Below, piece by piece: positions 1 to 11,600 of a stretch of DNA of 64,000 nt; positions within the stretch are counted from its first letter, which is position 1; each line of letters starts with the position of its first letter. The notes beneath the pieces were generated by a model, which ran no database searches, was not told where the DNA came from, and saw nothing but the letters and a program-made list of their open reading frames with translations. Made by a program: the position numbers and the translations under genes. The DNA lies in the NCBI RefSeq assembly GCF_000344685.1, contig NW_006920410.1, positions 3,900,096 through 3,964,095 of the forward strand, read 5' to 3'. The DNA comes from Gloeophyllum trabeum ATCC 11539. Taxonomy: Eukaryota; Basidiomycota; Agaricomycetes; Gloeophyllales; Gloeophyllaceae.

Positions 1-9
1 GCGTAGGAC

Positions 10-458
10 TGGATGACTTCCCGTAAGCATTTAGAACGCGTTTTGAGCAGTTCTAAATCTCTAAACGCATCAAGCCGAGATGCCGTCTTGTCACGCTCTC
101 GCTTAGACCAAGTTTTGATGAGGCTCGCCGAGCAAAAACCGTCTCTAAACTTTAAATCTAGCAGGGGGGGTCGACCCCCCTTTCCAAATCTCCAGACGAC
201 TCTAAACGCTCGCTTAGCCTCGGTTGAGGTCCGCGTATCAAACCTGCCATCAGCACCTGCTAAATTGAGCGATCCGCTCGCCATAAATGGAAAGCGACCT
301 CATGGTCGTGACTTGCAGTCGTCGAGCGTTGGTCTGGCATTACGGATGGGACGAACGGTTCTATTTTGCCATTGCACCCTGGCAGCGAGTGTGACCAGGT
401 ACGCTGATGGCGTTTAGAACTGCGAAATCTAGAATTTTGGCTTACGGGAAGTCATCCA
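10..458. mobile_element. Short non-autonomous inverted-repeat (MITE-like) element
   Basis: A perfect 19-bp inverted repeat bounds this segment: tggatgacttcccgtaagc at 10-28 and its reverse complement at 440-458. Inside each end are further related motifs (ttctaaatctctaaacgc near the left, gcgtttagaactgcgaaatc near the right) and several tctaaac repeats, as in foldback MITEs. The 134-residue open frame across it shows no transposase features, so it is presumably non-autonomous. No clear target-site duplication was found next to the repeats, so the superfamily is not assigned. Confidence 0.7.
165..180. repeat. 16-bp perfect G/C-run palindrome inside the MITE
   Basis: GGGGGGTCGACCCCCC reads the same on both strands and lies in the interior of the inverted-repeat element. 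It could form a short cruciform or simply mark the old centre of a foldback unit. Confidence 0.8.
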
Positions 459-3400
459 CTGTATCATGTTATGAGACGCCGCTCGTATTCTCAGCTCCTC
501 TCGTCTCGACGATCTGCGCAAGCGCTCAGGCCTGCGGTCACCGCAGCAGTCATAGGACTACGCATGCTGGTGATAAACTCGTACGTAGCATCAGCCATCT
601 CTGGCCGTTTGTTTGCCGCGGATGCCTGCGGCGGGCTTTCTTGTAGGGTGGATACCTGGCATTGATCTTGCCAGTTCAGACGGCCGGTGAGCGCTCCCAC
701 ACATCGGCTTGACCAGATGCCACGCCCGCTAGGCCAGAAAGGGCGCCCAAAATTGAACCTCGTCGGGGTACGTACGTTGGAACAGGTCCCGGTGGCCCGA
801 ACGCCCTGAGCGTCCGTCTCTCTGTATTAGTACTTACAACACCCCGGTGCTGCGCTTGTACGGTCCTGCTTCTGTGGACGACTCTGCCACTGAGGCCTGA
901 CCTAGCTACGCGTATCGCGACGTTGCCGCCATTTGAAGACCGAACCGACGCCCGTCGCCTGGCGCACGCGGGAGGATCACCCCTACCGCCTCTAGCGCCT
1001 CGAAATCCTCGCTTTCTAGGTTTTCCCGCGGCCGTGCTCTCCCTGGCAAACGCCTTCTCTATACACAAAGATGAGTCGCTCCTGCCCAACCAAAGTCGGG
1101 CGCTGGAAGCAGGTTTCCTCCGCAGGCCATCAGTCGCCCCGGATTTCCATTTCTCAGGACGTCGATAACAACGATCCACCCCGCGGGCGAATCGATCTTG
1201 CAATGCTGCACGAGCACATAGGGAGCAGCATTGTCCTAGTCTGACCAGCTTTCCCTGTGCACGGCGTGTATCCTTTACCCCCGGCGTTTCATAGCCTTTT
1301 TCGAGCTGTAACTCCATACTTACTGGTACGTTATCTCTTGGCCCCCAGGGGCTACAGGAAACCCCCGCCCGGGCCCACACCCGCTTGTGCTCATTCGATG
1401 TCCTCGCCGCGGGAGAATAGCGCGGCCCACGTCCGAGTCCACCCCCCTAAAATCCGCGTCTCGCCCGCTGGGACTAGGACGTCTCGAAGTCCCGTGTCCT
1501 CGGGTCTTCGTGCCAGCCTGAGGCGGTGCGACTCGGAATCAAATACTTGTGGACTAGTACTCGCTGAGTCCCCGATCTTAACGACGGCTGCGCTCTGCCT
1601 GACTCCGTGCGAACATGCCGGACCCTCGCGCCACCCTTACCTTGTCCATGGGGACGATATCGACCCGGACGCCTGGTGTGGCGGGACACGAGGAGACCTT
1701 AGGGTCCGTGAGGAGTGCCCCCGGAGGAGATCATAGCGCGGCGTCGTCTTTGGCACAGGGATGTATACGTCCCAGGACGGCACCCTGGAGCGGGCGGAAC
1801 GCGGGCTTGCGGTATCCGACAATTGCGAAGCCAACCCGCCACCGTCAGATGACCTGCGTACAAGCTCTCTAGCTCCCGCAGACCGTGGTGTAACTCTTTG
1901 CCCCCCACCTGGTAGCTGTCGCCTTCGTTTCTCTGCTATCTTGCCCCCACTCGACGGGCTTTGCATCTCTAGCTGTTAGGGGAGACTGGAAATAGGCCTT
2001 CCTTGGTCTTTTCTCAGCGAGCTGTGTATGACACACGCTGTCAAGTGCTTCCCAGCTCCATACCCGGGTTGACGCCCCACGACGAGATAGTTCAGCATGG
2101 ATCTTGCGTTGACGACTCTAGCGAGACATCCGGGACGACTACGAATGGCTCCTGCTTGGTCGCCAAGTTGCGAGCTGTCCACGGGCTGTGTCGTCAAGTC
2201 CTCTCCAGGCCTGTGTTAGCGCCCCACAACGAGATGAACCAGAACTACGAGCATGGACGTTCCCCTCTGCGTTGCGTCCCTGTATGATCAGTGCATGACA
2301 AACCGGTCATCGTCCCTTTTGGGGGCCAGCTGAATGTGTGAATTCTTCTTGACCGAGGGCACGGGGGTTCTACACATTCGCGCGACATCTCACCCTGGGC
2401 TCTACCGGATACGATGGGCCGCCGCTGAACGATGTACCCGCATCAGCCCTCGAGTCTGCATCAGCGAGAGATGCAGCATGGTACGTAACCCGCCGGCGTT
2501 TCTTCTCCGATTTTGCCAGTCGTGGACGCGTCTCCCGAGGGCTTGGGCTTCTTTGTACTCGGTGGTAGGAATTCCTTTTGGGTGTGGTGTCTTCTACACA
2601 ATGGAGGGATGGCTCGCGCTCACGAGGGCTGGCTGTGAGGTTGCACGGGCGTACGCATTGCCTGAAGCATGGGGATCGTCGTCGCGTGTTATGGTTCCGA
2701 CCCTGCTGTGGGCTCTTTCAGCGTTCTGTCCTCCGGCAGCCGGCATATATGCACCACGTATGCGGCGAGGCGCGTTATTGGAACGACACAGGTATCGCTT
2801 TCCAGTGCGGGACCGGACGGCGAGGCTGGGCGTCACTGTGAACATGGGGCGCCCACGTCGCGCGAGGGGGAGTCTAAGACCAACGCCGTTCACATTCCAG
2901 GGACATTGGTCGCGGTCGGTGTATGGGTATCCCTAACCCTGGGTTGCTTCGCTTCTGGTACCGGTTCTGCTAATCCTCCTTCGGTGATGTGAGCATACCA
3001 GCGCCTTCGCAGTACTGCTTCCCTAGAATTTGTTCGGGACTTTGATCAGGCGCCCACATACTCGGGTCAGCGCCTCTTACGGTGGAAGTGGCCATTGGGA
3101 GAAAGGGACGGCCTTTTTCCTTTCTTTTTCCTAAATCCACGGTACTTGTTGCGAGGGAGGTACCCTATGAAAAGAACGGCCTATCGCTCCTTTGTAGCAT
3201 ATTTGGCCTTCGCGATTCGATATTCTACTTCAGATTCTCTATCCAGCGGGAAGGTACGTCGACGACGATTTGTGTGGCTCACACAAACTCCCCTCTGCTC
3301 AGTGGTGTCTCCCGACCTACATACCACCGACGCAGCCGACCAGTACGTGAATCTCGTATCTGAACTGGCTCACTAAATCCTGGAAACCAACCGCACAACG

Positions 3401-3558
3401 GTGCCAGGCAGACAAGCCACTGCTAGCCCGAGTGGCGTCCGACCAGACGTTTATGGAATAAGGAAGTACAAAGAGCATATGGCGAACAACGTTAATGGGG
3501 CCGTCGCCACCTCCACCATTCCTTTGTCCGTCTATTGGTACCCCTGCCTTGAGTAGTG
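459..3558. other. Gene-poor 3.1-kb stretch with no recognisable gene
   Basis: Several open frames of 60-230 codons exist on both strands (for example 676-1380 minus and 2334-2936 plus). None shows a known domain, consistent splice signals or a plausible protein composition; they are rich in Arg, Pro, Ser and Gly as expected from GC-rich noncoding DNA. An imperfect tandem duplication with a 153-bp period is visible near 2017-2251. The stretch may be a heavily decayed mobile element, but nothing shows which kind. Confidence 0.5.
2017..2251 (+). repeat. Imperfect tandem duplication, 153-bp period
   Basis: gcgagctgt occurs at 2017 and 2170, gtcaagt at 2040 and 2193, and a gccccac.acgagat block near 2074 and 2227, always 153 bp apart. 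Further downstream the spacing shifts by about 3 bp, indicating an indel. The copies are diverged, so the duplication is old. Confidence 0.55.
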
Positions 3559-3566
3559 TATAAAAG
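3559..3566 (+). promoter_or_regulatory. TATA box of the F-box gene
   Basis: TATAAAAG sits 123 bp upstream of the first good ATG (3689) of the F-box gene. Transcription starting about 30 bp downstream would leave a 5' leader of about 90 nt. Confidence 0.5.
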
Positions 3567-3688
3567 TGGAGCTGGTGGTCGCTCCTTCTACATCCTGGAT
3601 ATCGCCTGACCTATACACAGACACTCATCTCATCATCACTCTCACTGGAAATAGATTTTCACCTAGACGAACGTCGGCTGTTGACAAT

Positions 3689-5338
3689 ATGCCGAGATCC
3701 AACAGCAACCTCGCACAAATAGTCGCTTTTGGGCATATCGTCCTCCGGAGCCCCATCCACTGGCTCCCAGCCGAACTACTCATCTACATCTGGCAGACGG
3801 CAATCGGAGACTTGCTTTCCATCAGCTACGACAATATGCTCCCTGTAAGGGTTGCCCAGGTGTGCAGGCGGTGGAGAGACGTCGCTCTGGCCGCGCCTGG
3901 CCTTTGGTCCAACATCTATGTCAATCCTTCATGGTGCAAATCTTCACCCCTCGCGCGCGTGAGCTTGTCATTGGCAAGGTCAAGCAAACACCCTCTCCGA
4001 ATCGTATTCCACTATGACTTTCCTCGGCGGAACGACCCGAAGCATATGCTCACCGTCCTGACGCTGCTCGCGCGCGAAAGCCGGCGTTGGCAGACGTGTC
4101 ATATACACATAACCTGGGAGACGGAGACGGACCATCGGATGATTTCACGGGCTCTCCAGCCAGCGCAGGCCCCGCAGCTCGTGCAGCTGGTGCTGCACGC
4201 CCAACGGAGGGGCGCCGGTTCTTCGCTGCGGCCCGCCTGGTTCCCTATGGGCTTGCCTGTGTTGACCGACTTCGGTTTAGCAAACGCCATGGACTTGCGT
4301 CCGTATCTGCACCTCCTGAGCGGGCTGACGTCCTTGAGCTTGGAGGTCAGCGACTATCAGACGCCTGCGACTGTGAGCCATCGCGACTTCCAAGCGGCCC
4401 TGGCCCGCTGCCCGCACCTCGTGCACCTCGAACTGCGCTTTGCCTGCGTGGCTTACGGCGACGTGGACACCGTGCCTTCTGCGTACGCCGTGATCCATCT
4501 TCCGAAGTTGCGCTCGCTCTTCCTCAGGATGCACGACGAGGATTGCCGCTTCGTCTCGGTGTTCTTTCGGCGTTTCTCGGCGCCGAGCTTGAAGGTTATA
4601 AAGATGGTCCATTGGTCGAGACATGCTTTCGATGTGTTCGTGTCCGCAGTTACAGACGACAACTCTTTCTTCCGGTGCCACAGCCTAGAGACCTTGTCCC
4701 TGGTCGATGTGGATTGTGGGTCGGATGATTCCTTCGGCCATGGCCTTGATGAAGATGGCAAAGTCGAGGTAGAGGGAGCTCCTATCCTGGAGCTCGAGGG
4801 TGACGAGCCTGAGGAGGCAGATGAAGAAGTCGTGGACGCAGCGAGTGTTCTTCAGAGTGAAGGACCCTCTGACTCGGACAGTTCGGCGACAGATGACGAT
4901 AACGAAAGCGGCAGTCAGGCGAGTGAGAGTGAGGCAGGAGATGAACATGGGGCGGAGGACATCAAAAACAGCTTCCGTCGTTTCATTTCCCACTTCCCCT
5001 CGACAACGACGTTGATCGTCGGCGACAGCGGTCTACGCGAGCTGCTTGAAGGTATGAGTATGTTGTCAGAGGCCGGCGAAGTTGCGTGCCCCCGGCTTCG
5101 TACTCTGATCTGGTCGACAATCGTGCCAATGACGAGCTACACGCTGCCGTTGCAGCTGATAGGCGACTTCATCAGGAAGCGTGTCTCACTGGGGTTGCCG
5201 CTCGCGCAACTGCGAGTTCAGAAGTCCCATTTCTTGGAGCTTGGTGTACCACTGCGAGAGTGGGTTCAGACTCAAGTGGCAGTGGACCTATACGACAAAT
5301 CTCAGGACTATGATCCTGACCCTCATCCCGAAGTCTAG
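3689..5338 (+). CDS. F-box-like domain protein
   Basis: This single-exon gene encodes 549 residues. Near residues 18-65 it shows an Agaricomycete F-box-like pattern: P-x-H-W-L-P-A-E-L-L-I-Y-I-W, then V-A-Q-V-C-R-R-W-R-D-V-A and A-P-G-L-W-S. F-box proteins normally recruit substrates to SCF (Skp1-cullin) ubiquitin ligases through a C-terminal recognition region. Here that region is leucine-rich and irregular, as in LRR-like F-box proteins. It is interrupted by a strongly acidic Asp/Glu/Ser stretch at about residues 350-425, which should be disordered. The ATG at 3689 was chosen because the frame upstream has no other ATG and a TATA box lies at 3559. Such F-box genes are greatly expanded in Agaricomycetes and the substrate cannot be guessed. 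It converges on the MFS gene that follows. Confidence 0.8.
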   Translation: MPRSNSNLAQIVAFGHIVLRSPIHWLPAELLIYIWQTAIGDLLSISYDNMLPVRVAQVCRRWRDVALAAPGLWSNIYVNPSWCKSSPLARVSLSLARSSKHPLRIVFHYDFPRRNDPKHMLTVLTLLARESRRWQTCHIHITWETETDHRMISRALQPAQAPQLVQLVLHAQRRGAGSSLRPAWFPMGLPVLTDFGLANAMDLRPYLHLLSGLTSLSLEVSDYQTPATVSHRDFQAALARCPHLVHLELRFACVAYGDVDTVPSAYAVIHLPKLRSLFLRMHDEDCRFVSVFFRRFSAPSLKVIKMVHWSRHAFDVFVSAVTDDNSFFRCHSLETLSLVDVDCGSDDSFGHGLDEDGKVEVEGAPILELEGDEPEEADEEVVDAASVLQSEGPSDSDSSATDDDNESGSQASESEAGDEHGAEDIKNSFRRFISHFPSTTTLIVGDSGLRELLEGMSMLSEAGEVACPRLRTLIWSTIVPMTSYTLPLQLIGDFIRKRVSLGLPLAQLRVQKSHFLELGVPLREWVQTQVAVDLYDKSQDYDPDPHPEV

Positions 5339-5656
5339 CACCTGCGATTGGGTGATATCTGCAGTAGAAGGACCTTGTAAAGCACTGTATCAATGAAGTT
5401 ACTTGAATGAAGTTGCTTGTTGTCAGAGTTGTTGCCAAATATACCTCGTACCCCCGAAGAAGCATCTCCGTTGACATGCGGCTGATGTACTCAACAGTCG
5501 AGACAGTCACATCAATGCAACGTGCAACTTGGCAGGCTTTGTATGTGGAAAGTAGGTCTGTACTTGCGAATGAAGACTGAAACGCACCATCCCGGAAACA
5601 GCAAAAACGATAGAATTTTAAGTACGTTGCCTTGCAAACTACTACCATCTCTTGAA
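5339..5656. other. Convergent 3' intergenic spacer
   Basis: This 318-bp stretch separates the stop codons of the convergent F-box and MFS genes. Nothing beyond presumed 3' untranslated sequence was seen. Confidence 0.5.
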
Positions 5657-7925
5657 TTACGATAGCATCCAGGGTGTACGATGCACCCAACTCCTTGCAC
5701 GCTTACCATAGATGTACATGGGGATTGTCATCACGCATACGAAAACGACTAAACCTCCGATTGTGCTGAAGCACTTGAGAACGCCTTATGACACGATAAG
5801 TGATGGAACATATAAGGGCTCTGCGTCACACATACCTTGACTGTTAAGCCAATCGATGATATAGTATGTCAAGCCGAAGACGAATATGTTCTTGGAAGCA
5901 CTGAACAGAAGTGTCAAGGCCGAAACAACTTGGAGATGAGCGTAATATAGGACTCACTTGATAGTGGCGAAGCTTTCAGGGGCATAATGTGGATGCGCAT
6001 CGACAACATACGATACAACGCTTCGGAAGGTACGGTATCAGAGAGAGTCATCGATACACGCAGAAATCGGCTTACGCAATTGAGCTAAGAGACAGGCCAA
6101 AACTGATGACGGAGTAGAAGAAGATGGGAGCGATCCATGGATCCAATAGATGTGCGCTAACCGCCCATCCAAACCACCCCATCACCTGAAAAAAGAAAGT
6201 CGGGATAATCAACACAAGCCTAAACCTAACGGGCAGGCTGCTCAATAGACTTCGTCCCGAAGTGCTTGTCGAGGACCTACTCAGGCTCGTATATGCCGCC
6301 GTTCCTGCGCGCCATCCATTTCACGCAGTAGTCGCTCAACGGTCCAGCCATGGCGTTCGCCAGGAGAGTCGCGATGAATGGCCCGACTCCGGACATCAAA
6401 CCTACCGCACCCGCACCGAAATTGTAACCATACTCGGGGGTGGAGAATAACAATGAGATCGAGACAGATAATCCAACGACTGCGTGACTCAAGCATCAGT
6501 AGGGGAGTTGATGGTCCCTGACCGTTACTCACCCCATCCTTGAGTCGTGCCGTAGACCAGAGCACCCCACGCGACGCACGGGCTGCAAATGAGGATAAAA
6601 GGCCTTGTTGCAATCCTCCAGAATTTCTCCGAAGTATAGCGGCGGCCTTCGAAAAGCTTCAGGTAGCGCCAATATGAATATGGCTTCTCCTGCTCTACGA
6701 TCTCGATGGTCCGGCTGCCGACTTCCACATCGACTTGCTTGTCCGACGCCTTCTCGTTCTGCGACGAGGACTCGGTATCTGTGGTCCCTGCAGGACTAGG
6801 ATTTGATGGTGGCGCAAGAGTGTCCACTTCCGGGCGGACCCAAGCAGTCTCTGGCACGAACAGGATCGTCAATATAAGTAACAGACCGCACTAGAACCGA
6901 GAGCCGGGTTAGAAAACTGTCGGATATAACTCCTGGAGCGACATACGAGGCCACCTTCAATCCAGAAGCAGGCTCTCCAAGACCTACAACATCCTTTAAT
7001 GCTCGGATCATAGACCGGTATAGAAGAAACCTACACGTCCTGGATCAAATAGCCGTTCACAATACTGACGCCATATATCCCAGCCAGTAAGGCAAACTGA
7101 AAGACGTTCGGTTACTGCGCGAAAGCCACTCCCGATAGATAGCCACCTACGCTCCAGAGTGCTATCCACGTTCCCCTCTCATGAACGAAGAAAATGTCAC
7201 TGGGAATGACGGGATTAGCTTGGATAGAACCCGAGCGATGCAATTGCGTACGCACCCAATTGTGGCTTCTACCAAGCATTCTATAGGCGCCATTCCTGCC
7301 CCACCAACAACTCGAGCAGCAGTCAAGCTACCAACACTTTTGGCCAGAGCACTCCAGATGCAGCTAACGAGGAGCAGAACATTGCCGATAAGGAAGATAG
7401 GTCTCCGTCCCCATACCACACTGGCAGGTGCGGTCAGGAACAGTACTAGGCCGATAGCTAGGACGGTATCGCCAGTGATTTCAGATAATTGCGATACGTC
7501 CGTGTTCAGGTTCTCAGCAACTTGAACCAACCCGGCGCCGATAATGGGGCCAAAGGCTCCCACTATCCCAGCGCCGTAGGTAATAGTGAGCATGAGGGCC
7601 ATTTTTCGCCATGTCGGCCAATTTAGTGGGTCATTGGGCGAGTCGGACGGCCTTTGAAACGGGTGCTCGCGTCATAACCAACAGGTGGATGGTGGAGGAA
7701 CCTACTGGGGTACGAGGATAATGCCGTCTTTGCTCCGCTTCACGTCGGGCCTCGATGGATCTACAACCGGGGCGCCGTGCTTTTTGGCATGAAGGTCATC
7801 GAGCAAGCATGTGCCTGTCAGAGAGCGATAGTCAGGAGCAACACAAGACAACGCAATTTCGATTGATCGGTATTACCTGGAACGTCTTGGCCGAGATATT
7901 TGTCTTCGAGGACGCCTAAACCCAT
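5657..7925 (-). CDS. Major facilitator superfamily transporter (DHA1-like)
   Basis: This is a multi-exon gene with about ten short introns. The N-terminus reads MGLGVLEDKYLGQDVPG, followed by NDPLNWPTWRK just before helix 1, a signature of fungal MFS drug or metabolite antiporters. The first half keeps W-G-R-R-P-I-F, the MFS loop 2-3 motif, then A-R-V-V-G-G-A-G and V-P-E-T-A-W at the end of helix 6. A hydrophilic central loop rich in Ser, Glu and Lys follows. The second half carries G-P-L-S-D-Y and E-F-R-L (spliced across an intron), then W-F-G-W and Y-V-V-D-A-H-P segments. The stop is TAA at 5657. It is divergent from the FAD monooxygenase at 8489, with about 560 bp between the starts, so the two may share a promoter. 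The substrate is unknown; the context suggests an aromatic or phenolic compound. Confidence 0.85.
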
Positions 7926-8488
7926 GGCTCAGACAGGCGATCGAAAAGCAGGGTTGTGCAGATGAACTAACGACTGAGAAGCAGACATGGCCCATCCCTT
8001 TAAGTCAGGGTATGTCTCCGACAGGCCTAACTAAACTTCGCGCGAATTTGATGGTCATGAGGACAAGGAGCTAACAGAAGCAGAGAAGTAACTCCAAGCG
8101 TCAGTCAGTGTGAAATATTGCTGGCAACCCTACTGGACAATACGAAATCTCTCATGCAGGTTGAGGTGAGATGAGAATCAACTGTTACCAACTGGGAGCC
8201 CAAGTGATTGGACCTGTGACTGCTTCGAGTTAGCCCTGATAATCGTTCATCCGAAGGACCGGGTAGGTTCACCTCTGTTCACCTCCGACCTCTTATAGTC
8301 CGTCTTTTCTTAGGGGATGTAGTCGCTTACACTTTCACCCTCTGCAGGCTCAGGTGCCCTCGGACCTGTCCGCATCTCCTTGCAGTTACCCCGCGTTCGT
8401 GACCCCGCACTGGTTGAGACGGCGGCAAATATGATTAACCTCACTATTATATGGTTCCAAACGGGTCGTGCCATGTCCAGTAACCGAC
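7926..8488. other. Divergent promoter region between MFS and FAD monooxygenase
   Basis: The 563 bp between two head-to-head genes must hold both promoters. No convincing TATA box, uORF or repeat was seen. Confidence 0.45.
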
Positions 8489-10280
8489 ATGTCGACTATG
8501 AACGGCGCAACCTCCCCCGATAACCATGGCAAGGGTTTCGCGCAGGTAGCGCCACCCAACTCGACCGGGATCAAGATCATCGTAGTAGGGGCGGGCTTCG
8601 CAGGTTTGGCGTGTGCCATCGAGAGTAAGAGGAAAGGACACGAAGTCGTTATCTTGGAGAAATTCAAGGAATTGAAGGCCTTAGGTGGGTTGCGATTTCG
8701 TAGCTTGAAGAGTCGAACCTAACTGCAACGCATAGGCGATGTATGTTGCTCGCCTTGATGCTTGATCAATTCCCGGCATTGACAGATTCTGCCATGATTG
8801 TAGATCATCTCCTTTGGCAACAACGCTGGACGTGTGTTCGAACGATGGGGACTCCATGATAAGTAAGTTCGGATCTTCTGAGAGCACGATGTCAACACTA
8901 AAAACTCTCCCCTTTCGATAGATTCTGGGCCGTGTGCAGTCACGTAGAGACGCTCATGATCCATAACTCACAGGGCGAATTGCTCCTTGAGCAGCCGAAT
9001 CCGGATCCCCTCTTCGGCGCATATGCTTATAATGGGCACCGAGGAGAATTGCATACCATGCTGTTTGACTACGCGCAATCCCTAGGCATCGATATCCGTC
9101 TGGGTCAGGACGTGACCGAATACTGGGAAACAGATAACGAAGCAGGCGTAATCGCAAACAGCGAGAAAATCGCTGCGGACGTCGTCGTCGGCGCAGACGG
9201 TGTCCGGAGCAGAGCACGTACGCTCGTTCTGGTGCGTTAAAGCCGCAGTAAGGTACACGATAAGAAACAACTCACCAACAAACGTTTAGGGCTACGAAGA
9301 CAAACCGAAGTCTTCTGGGTATGCCGTGTACCGTTCTTGGTTCGATTGCGCCGAACAAGGAGTGGACAAAGACCCGATGACCAGTTTCATATGTCAGGGA
9401 AAGGATCTGTTCTACGGCTGGATAGGTGAGAGTGCAAGCGCCGCGGGCAAGGATGACAGTTGACAATAAGCTCAGGAAAGGACGTCCATTTCCTCGCGCA
9501 CTCTTCGAGCGGAGGGAAGAAGTTGTCAAATGTGATCACTCACAAGTATGTAATGTCTCCTTTGCAAAACATAGGATGTCAGGTTTACACGCTGGCTCTA
9601 GAGATGACGCAGACATTGCCGAGTCCTGGTCCTTCCCCGGGAAGATGGAAGATTGCCTGAAGATCGTGGAGGGATGGGACCCCCGTTGCGCTGCGCTGCT
9701 CTCGAAAGCGCCCTCCCTCGTTGACTGGAAATTAGTCTATCGTGACCCCATGCCCACTTGGATCAGCAAAGGCGCCCGCCTTGCACTTATCGGTGATGCG
9801 GCCCATCCTTTCCTCCCGTGAGTATTTACCGCCCTCTTGGTCCCTTCCCAAGCTCAAAGCACTCCTTGACCAGGACGAGCCAACAGGGCGCCTCGCAGGC
9901 AGTCGAGGACGGTGTGACCCTCGCGGTGGTTTTACAGCTCGCAGGAAAGGAGAACGTACATCTCGCCGTGCGCGAATGGGAGAAAATCCGGTATGCTCCA
10001 TGCTCTTCAATCCAGAGTCGCCAGCACTGAATCCGAGTCGCACAGCTACCAGCGGGTCCGTCGAGCCCAGCTTATCGGTGAGAGCGTCCGCGACATGTGG
10101 CACAAAGCGAAGCCCGAGGACAGGGGCAATGCCGTGGCGCTCCCCAGGCCCGAGTGGTTACTTGGACACGATGCGGAGAAACATGCGTACGAGGTGTACG
10201 ATGCTACCACGAAGGAGATCCAAGAGAAGGGCTATGAGCTGCCCACGCTCCCACCGGTCGTGCCTGTTGCTGGAGCATGA
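8489..10280 (+). CDS. FAD-dependent monooxygenase, salicylate-hydroxylase-like (copy 1)
   Basis: Nine exons encode a class A flavoprotein hydroxylase. The Rossmann FAD motif is V-G-A-G-F-A-G-L near residue 35, followed by a typical K-G-H-E-V-V-I-L-E-K strand. The DG motif V-V-G-A-D-G-V-R-S-R-A-R and the GD motif A-L-I-G-D-A-A-H-P-F-L-P are intact, so FAD and NAD(P)H binding should work. The family uses NAD(P)H and O2 to hydroxylate aromatic rings, as in salicylate to catechol. The second exon is only 5 nt (8736-8740), needed to give L-G-D-I-I-S-F-G. The start at 8489 is the first ATG after an in-frame GTG stretch. A close paralog with the same exon pattern lies at 18389-20190 on the other strand. 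Exact substrate unknown. Confidence 0.88.
8736..8740 (+). other. 5-nt microexon of FAD monooxygenase copy 1
   Basis: GCGAT lies between catag (end of a 51-nt intron, 8685-8735) and gtatgt (start of a 63-nt intron, 8741-8803). Joining ttaG + GCGAT + ATCATC gives L-G-D-I-I, matching the paralog, whose equivalent microexon is GAGAC at 19930-19934 on the minus strand. Confidence 0.75.
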
Positions 10281-10610
10281 TTCTAGTAGACGGGCAGAAT
10301 GGAAATCTTGTAAGGTTATTTTTGTGTATAGATAGACTGGAGGTGCGGAGGTTGTAGGATCGTATTTACGCCTGGAACCTATTGGGCAAAGTAGCATTAG
10401 ACATTTGAACGAAGAAATGCAGAGCCTACGGCTCAATAGACCACGATATCCCTGTGCTTCCGGGTCGCGATCGACCTCTCAACTATCGCGAGAATATCGG
10501 TGTGATCCAGGAAACTTGTCTGCGAGCGAGTCTGCATTCGCTACAGATCCAAAGAGAATGAGATATTATATGTCCAAGATATGTCTACAAGTGATACTGT
10601 CTCATCCATT
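10281..10610. other. Convergent 3' intergenic spacer
   Basis: This is 330 bp between the stop codons of the FAD monooxygenase and the GDT1-family gene. Only presumed 3' untranslated sequence was seen. Confidence 0.5.
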
Positions 10611-11600
10611 TCATGGCACTGGATTCGATGGAGGATCATAGGCCGGTATTGAGATGTCCTTGTCCACCACGCCAAGAGCCTCGTATAGATAGATGAAGCC
10701 AAACAGAAGGAAGAGAAGGGCACCGCCAAGCGTGACTGTAAATAGTACGAGCGAGGGTTAATACAGTGCCTTGCATATGAAACAGATACGAACCATGCTT
10801 GACGGAGATTTTGGTCGAGACGTAGCGGCCACCAATGACAGCTAGCGCCGTACAACACGAATGACCAATGATCGTGCCGATTGTGACAAGGTAGACGTTC
10901 TACCAGCTATAAGTAAATTAGAACGCGAATGGGAAAGAGGCAAACATACATGAGCAGCTCCCAGAGCGATAGTAGCTATCTGACTTCGGTCCCCCCATTC
11001 ACCCAGGAAGGTCAGCACAAAGGATTGCACAAACACGGGTCCCAGGAGGAAGCTGAAGAGGTTCCGTACCCCTTCCTTGATCGAGCTTGCTTTGCTAACA
11101 CCTGAACCCAACGACGGTCGTCTCGCGTGTCCATTCGTACCATCATGCCTTTCCGGCCTTCCGCCTTCTTCAATCTCCTCCAGCGGTATCACCTCTCCAT
11201 TCTGAGCGACTTTGCCAGTATGGTCCAGCTCCGCCTCTGCTGCCTCGATCTCCTCCTCTGCCTCCCGCATCTCCTCCTGTATCTTGTCGTTTCCGCCCTT
11301 CATCTCCCTCGCCTCCATCACCATCTTCGCACCGAATACGAAGAACAGGCCTGCTGCTGCTAGCTGCGTCCATGACTTCGGGATGAGGGCTGGGAGCAGG
11401 TGGCCGACCGCTGCGGACAGAATGGACATGACCACCAACGAGCCGAATGCCCCGCTGAAGACGACGAGTCTTGGGTGACGCATAGCGAGAATTGCGGCTA
11501 TTAGGAACGTTTTGTCGCCAATTTCGGAGAATATGATCATGGCGAAAGATTGGACGAGGGCCTGCACGCTACCCTCTTCTTCGAGCTCATTGCTCGCCAT
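10611..11600 (-). CDS. GDT1/TMEM165 family (UPF0016) membrane cation transporter
   Basis: Three exons encode a protein with the two hallmark repeats of this family: E-I-G-D-K-T in the first hydrophobic half (about residue 27) and E-W-G-D-R-S in the second. Each half has about three membrane helices. They are joined by a charged loop rich in Glu and Ala, likely coiled coil, then a Gly/Arg/Ser stretch. Family members (yeast Gdt1, human TMEM165) move Ca2+ and Mn2+ into the Golgi in exchange for protons and support glycosylation. The second half resumes after an intron as NVYLVTIGTIIGHS, and the protein ends V-V-D-K-D-I-S-I-P-A-Y. It is likely a housekeeping gene that happens to lie between the two FAD monooxygenases. 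Confidence 0.92.

Noticed and set aside
676..1380. 234-codon open frame on the minus strand
   Set aside because: Arg/Ala/Gly-rich composition, no domain, no splice context; typical of chance frames in GC-rich DNA.
2334..2936. 200-codon open frame on the plus strand
   Set aside because: No recognisable domain and no promoter; overlaps other frames of similar length in the same gene-poor stretch.
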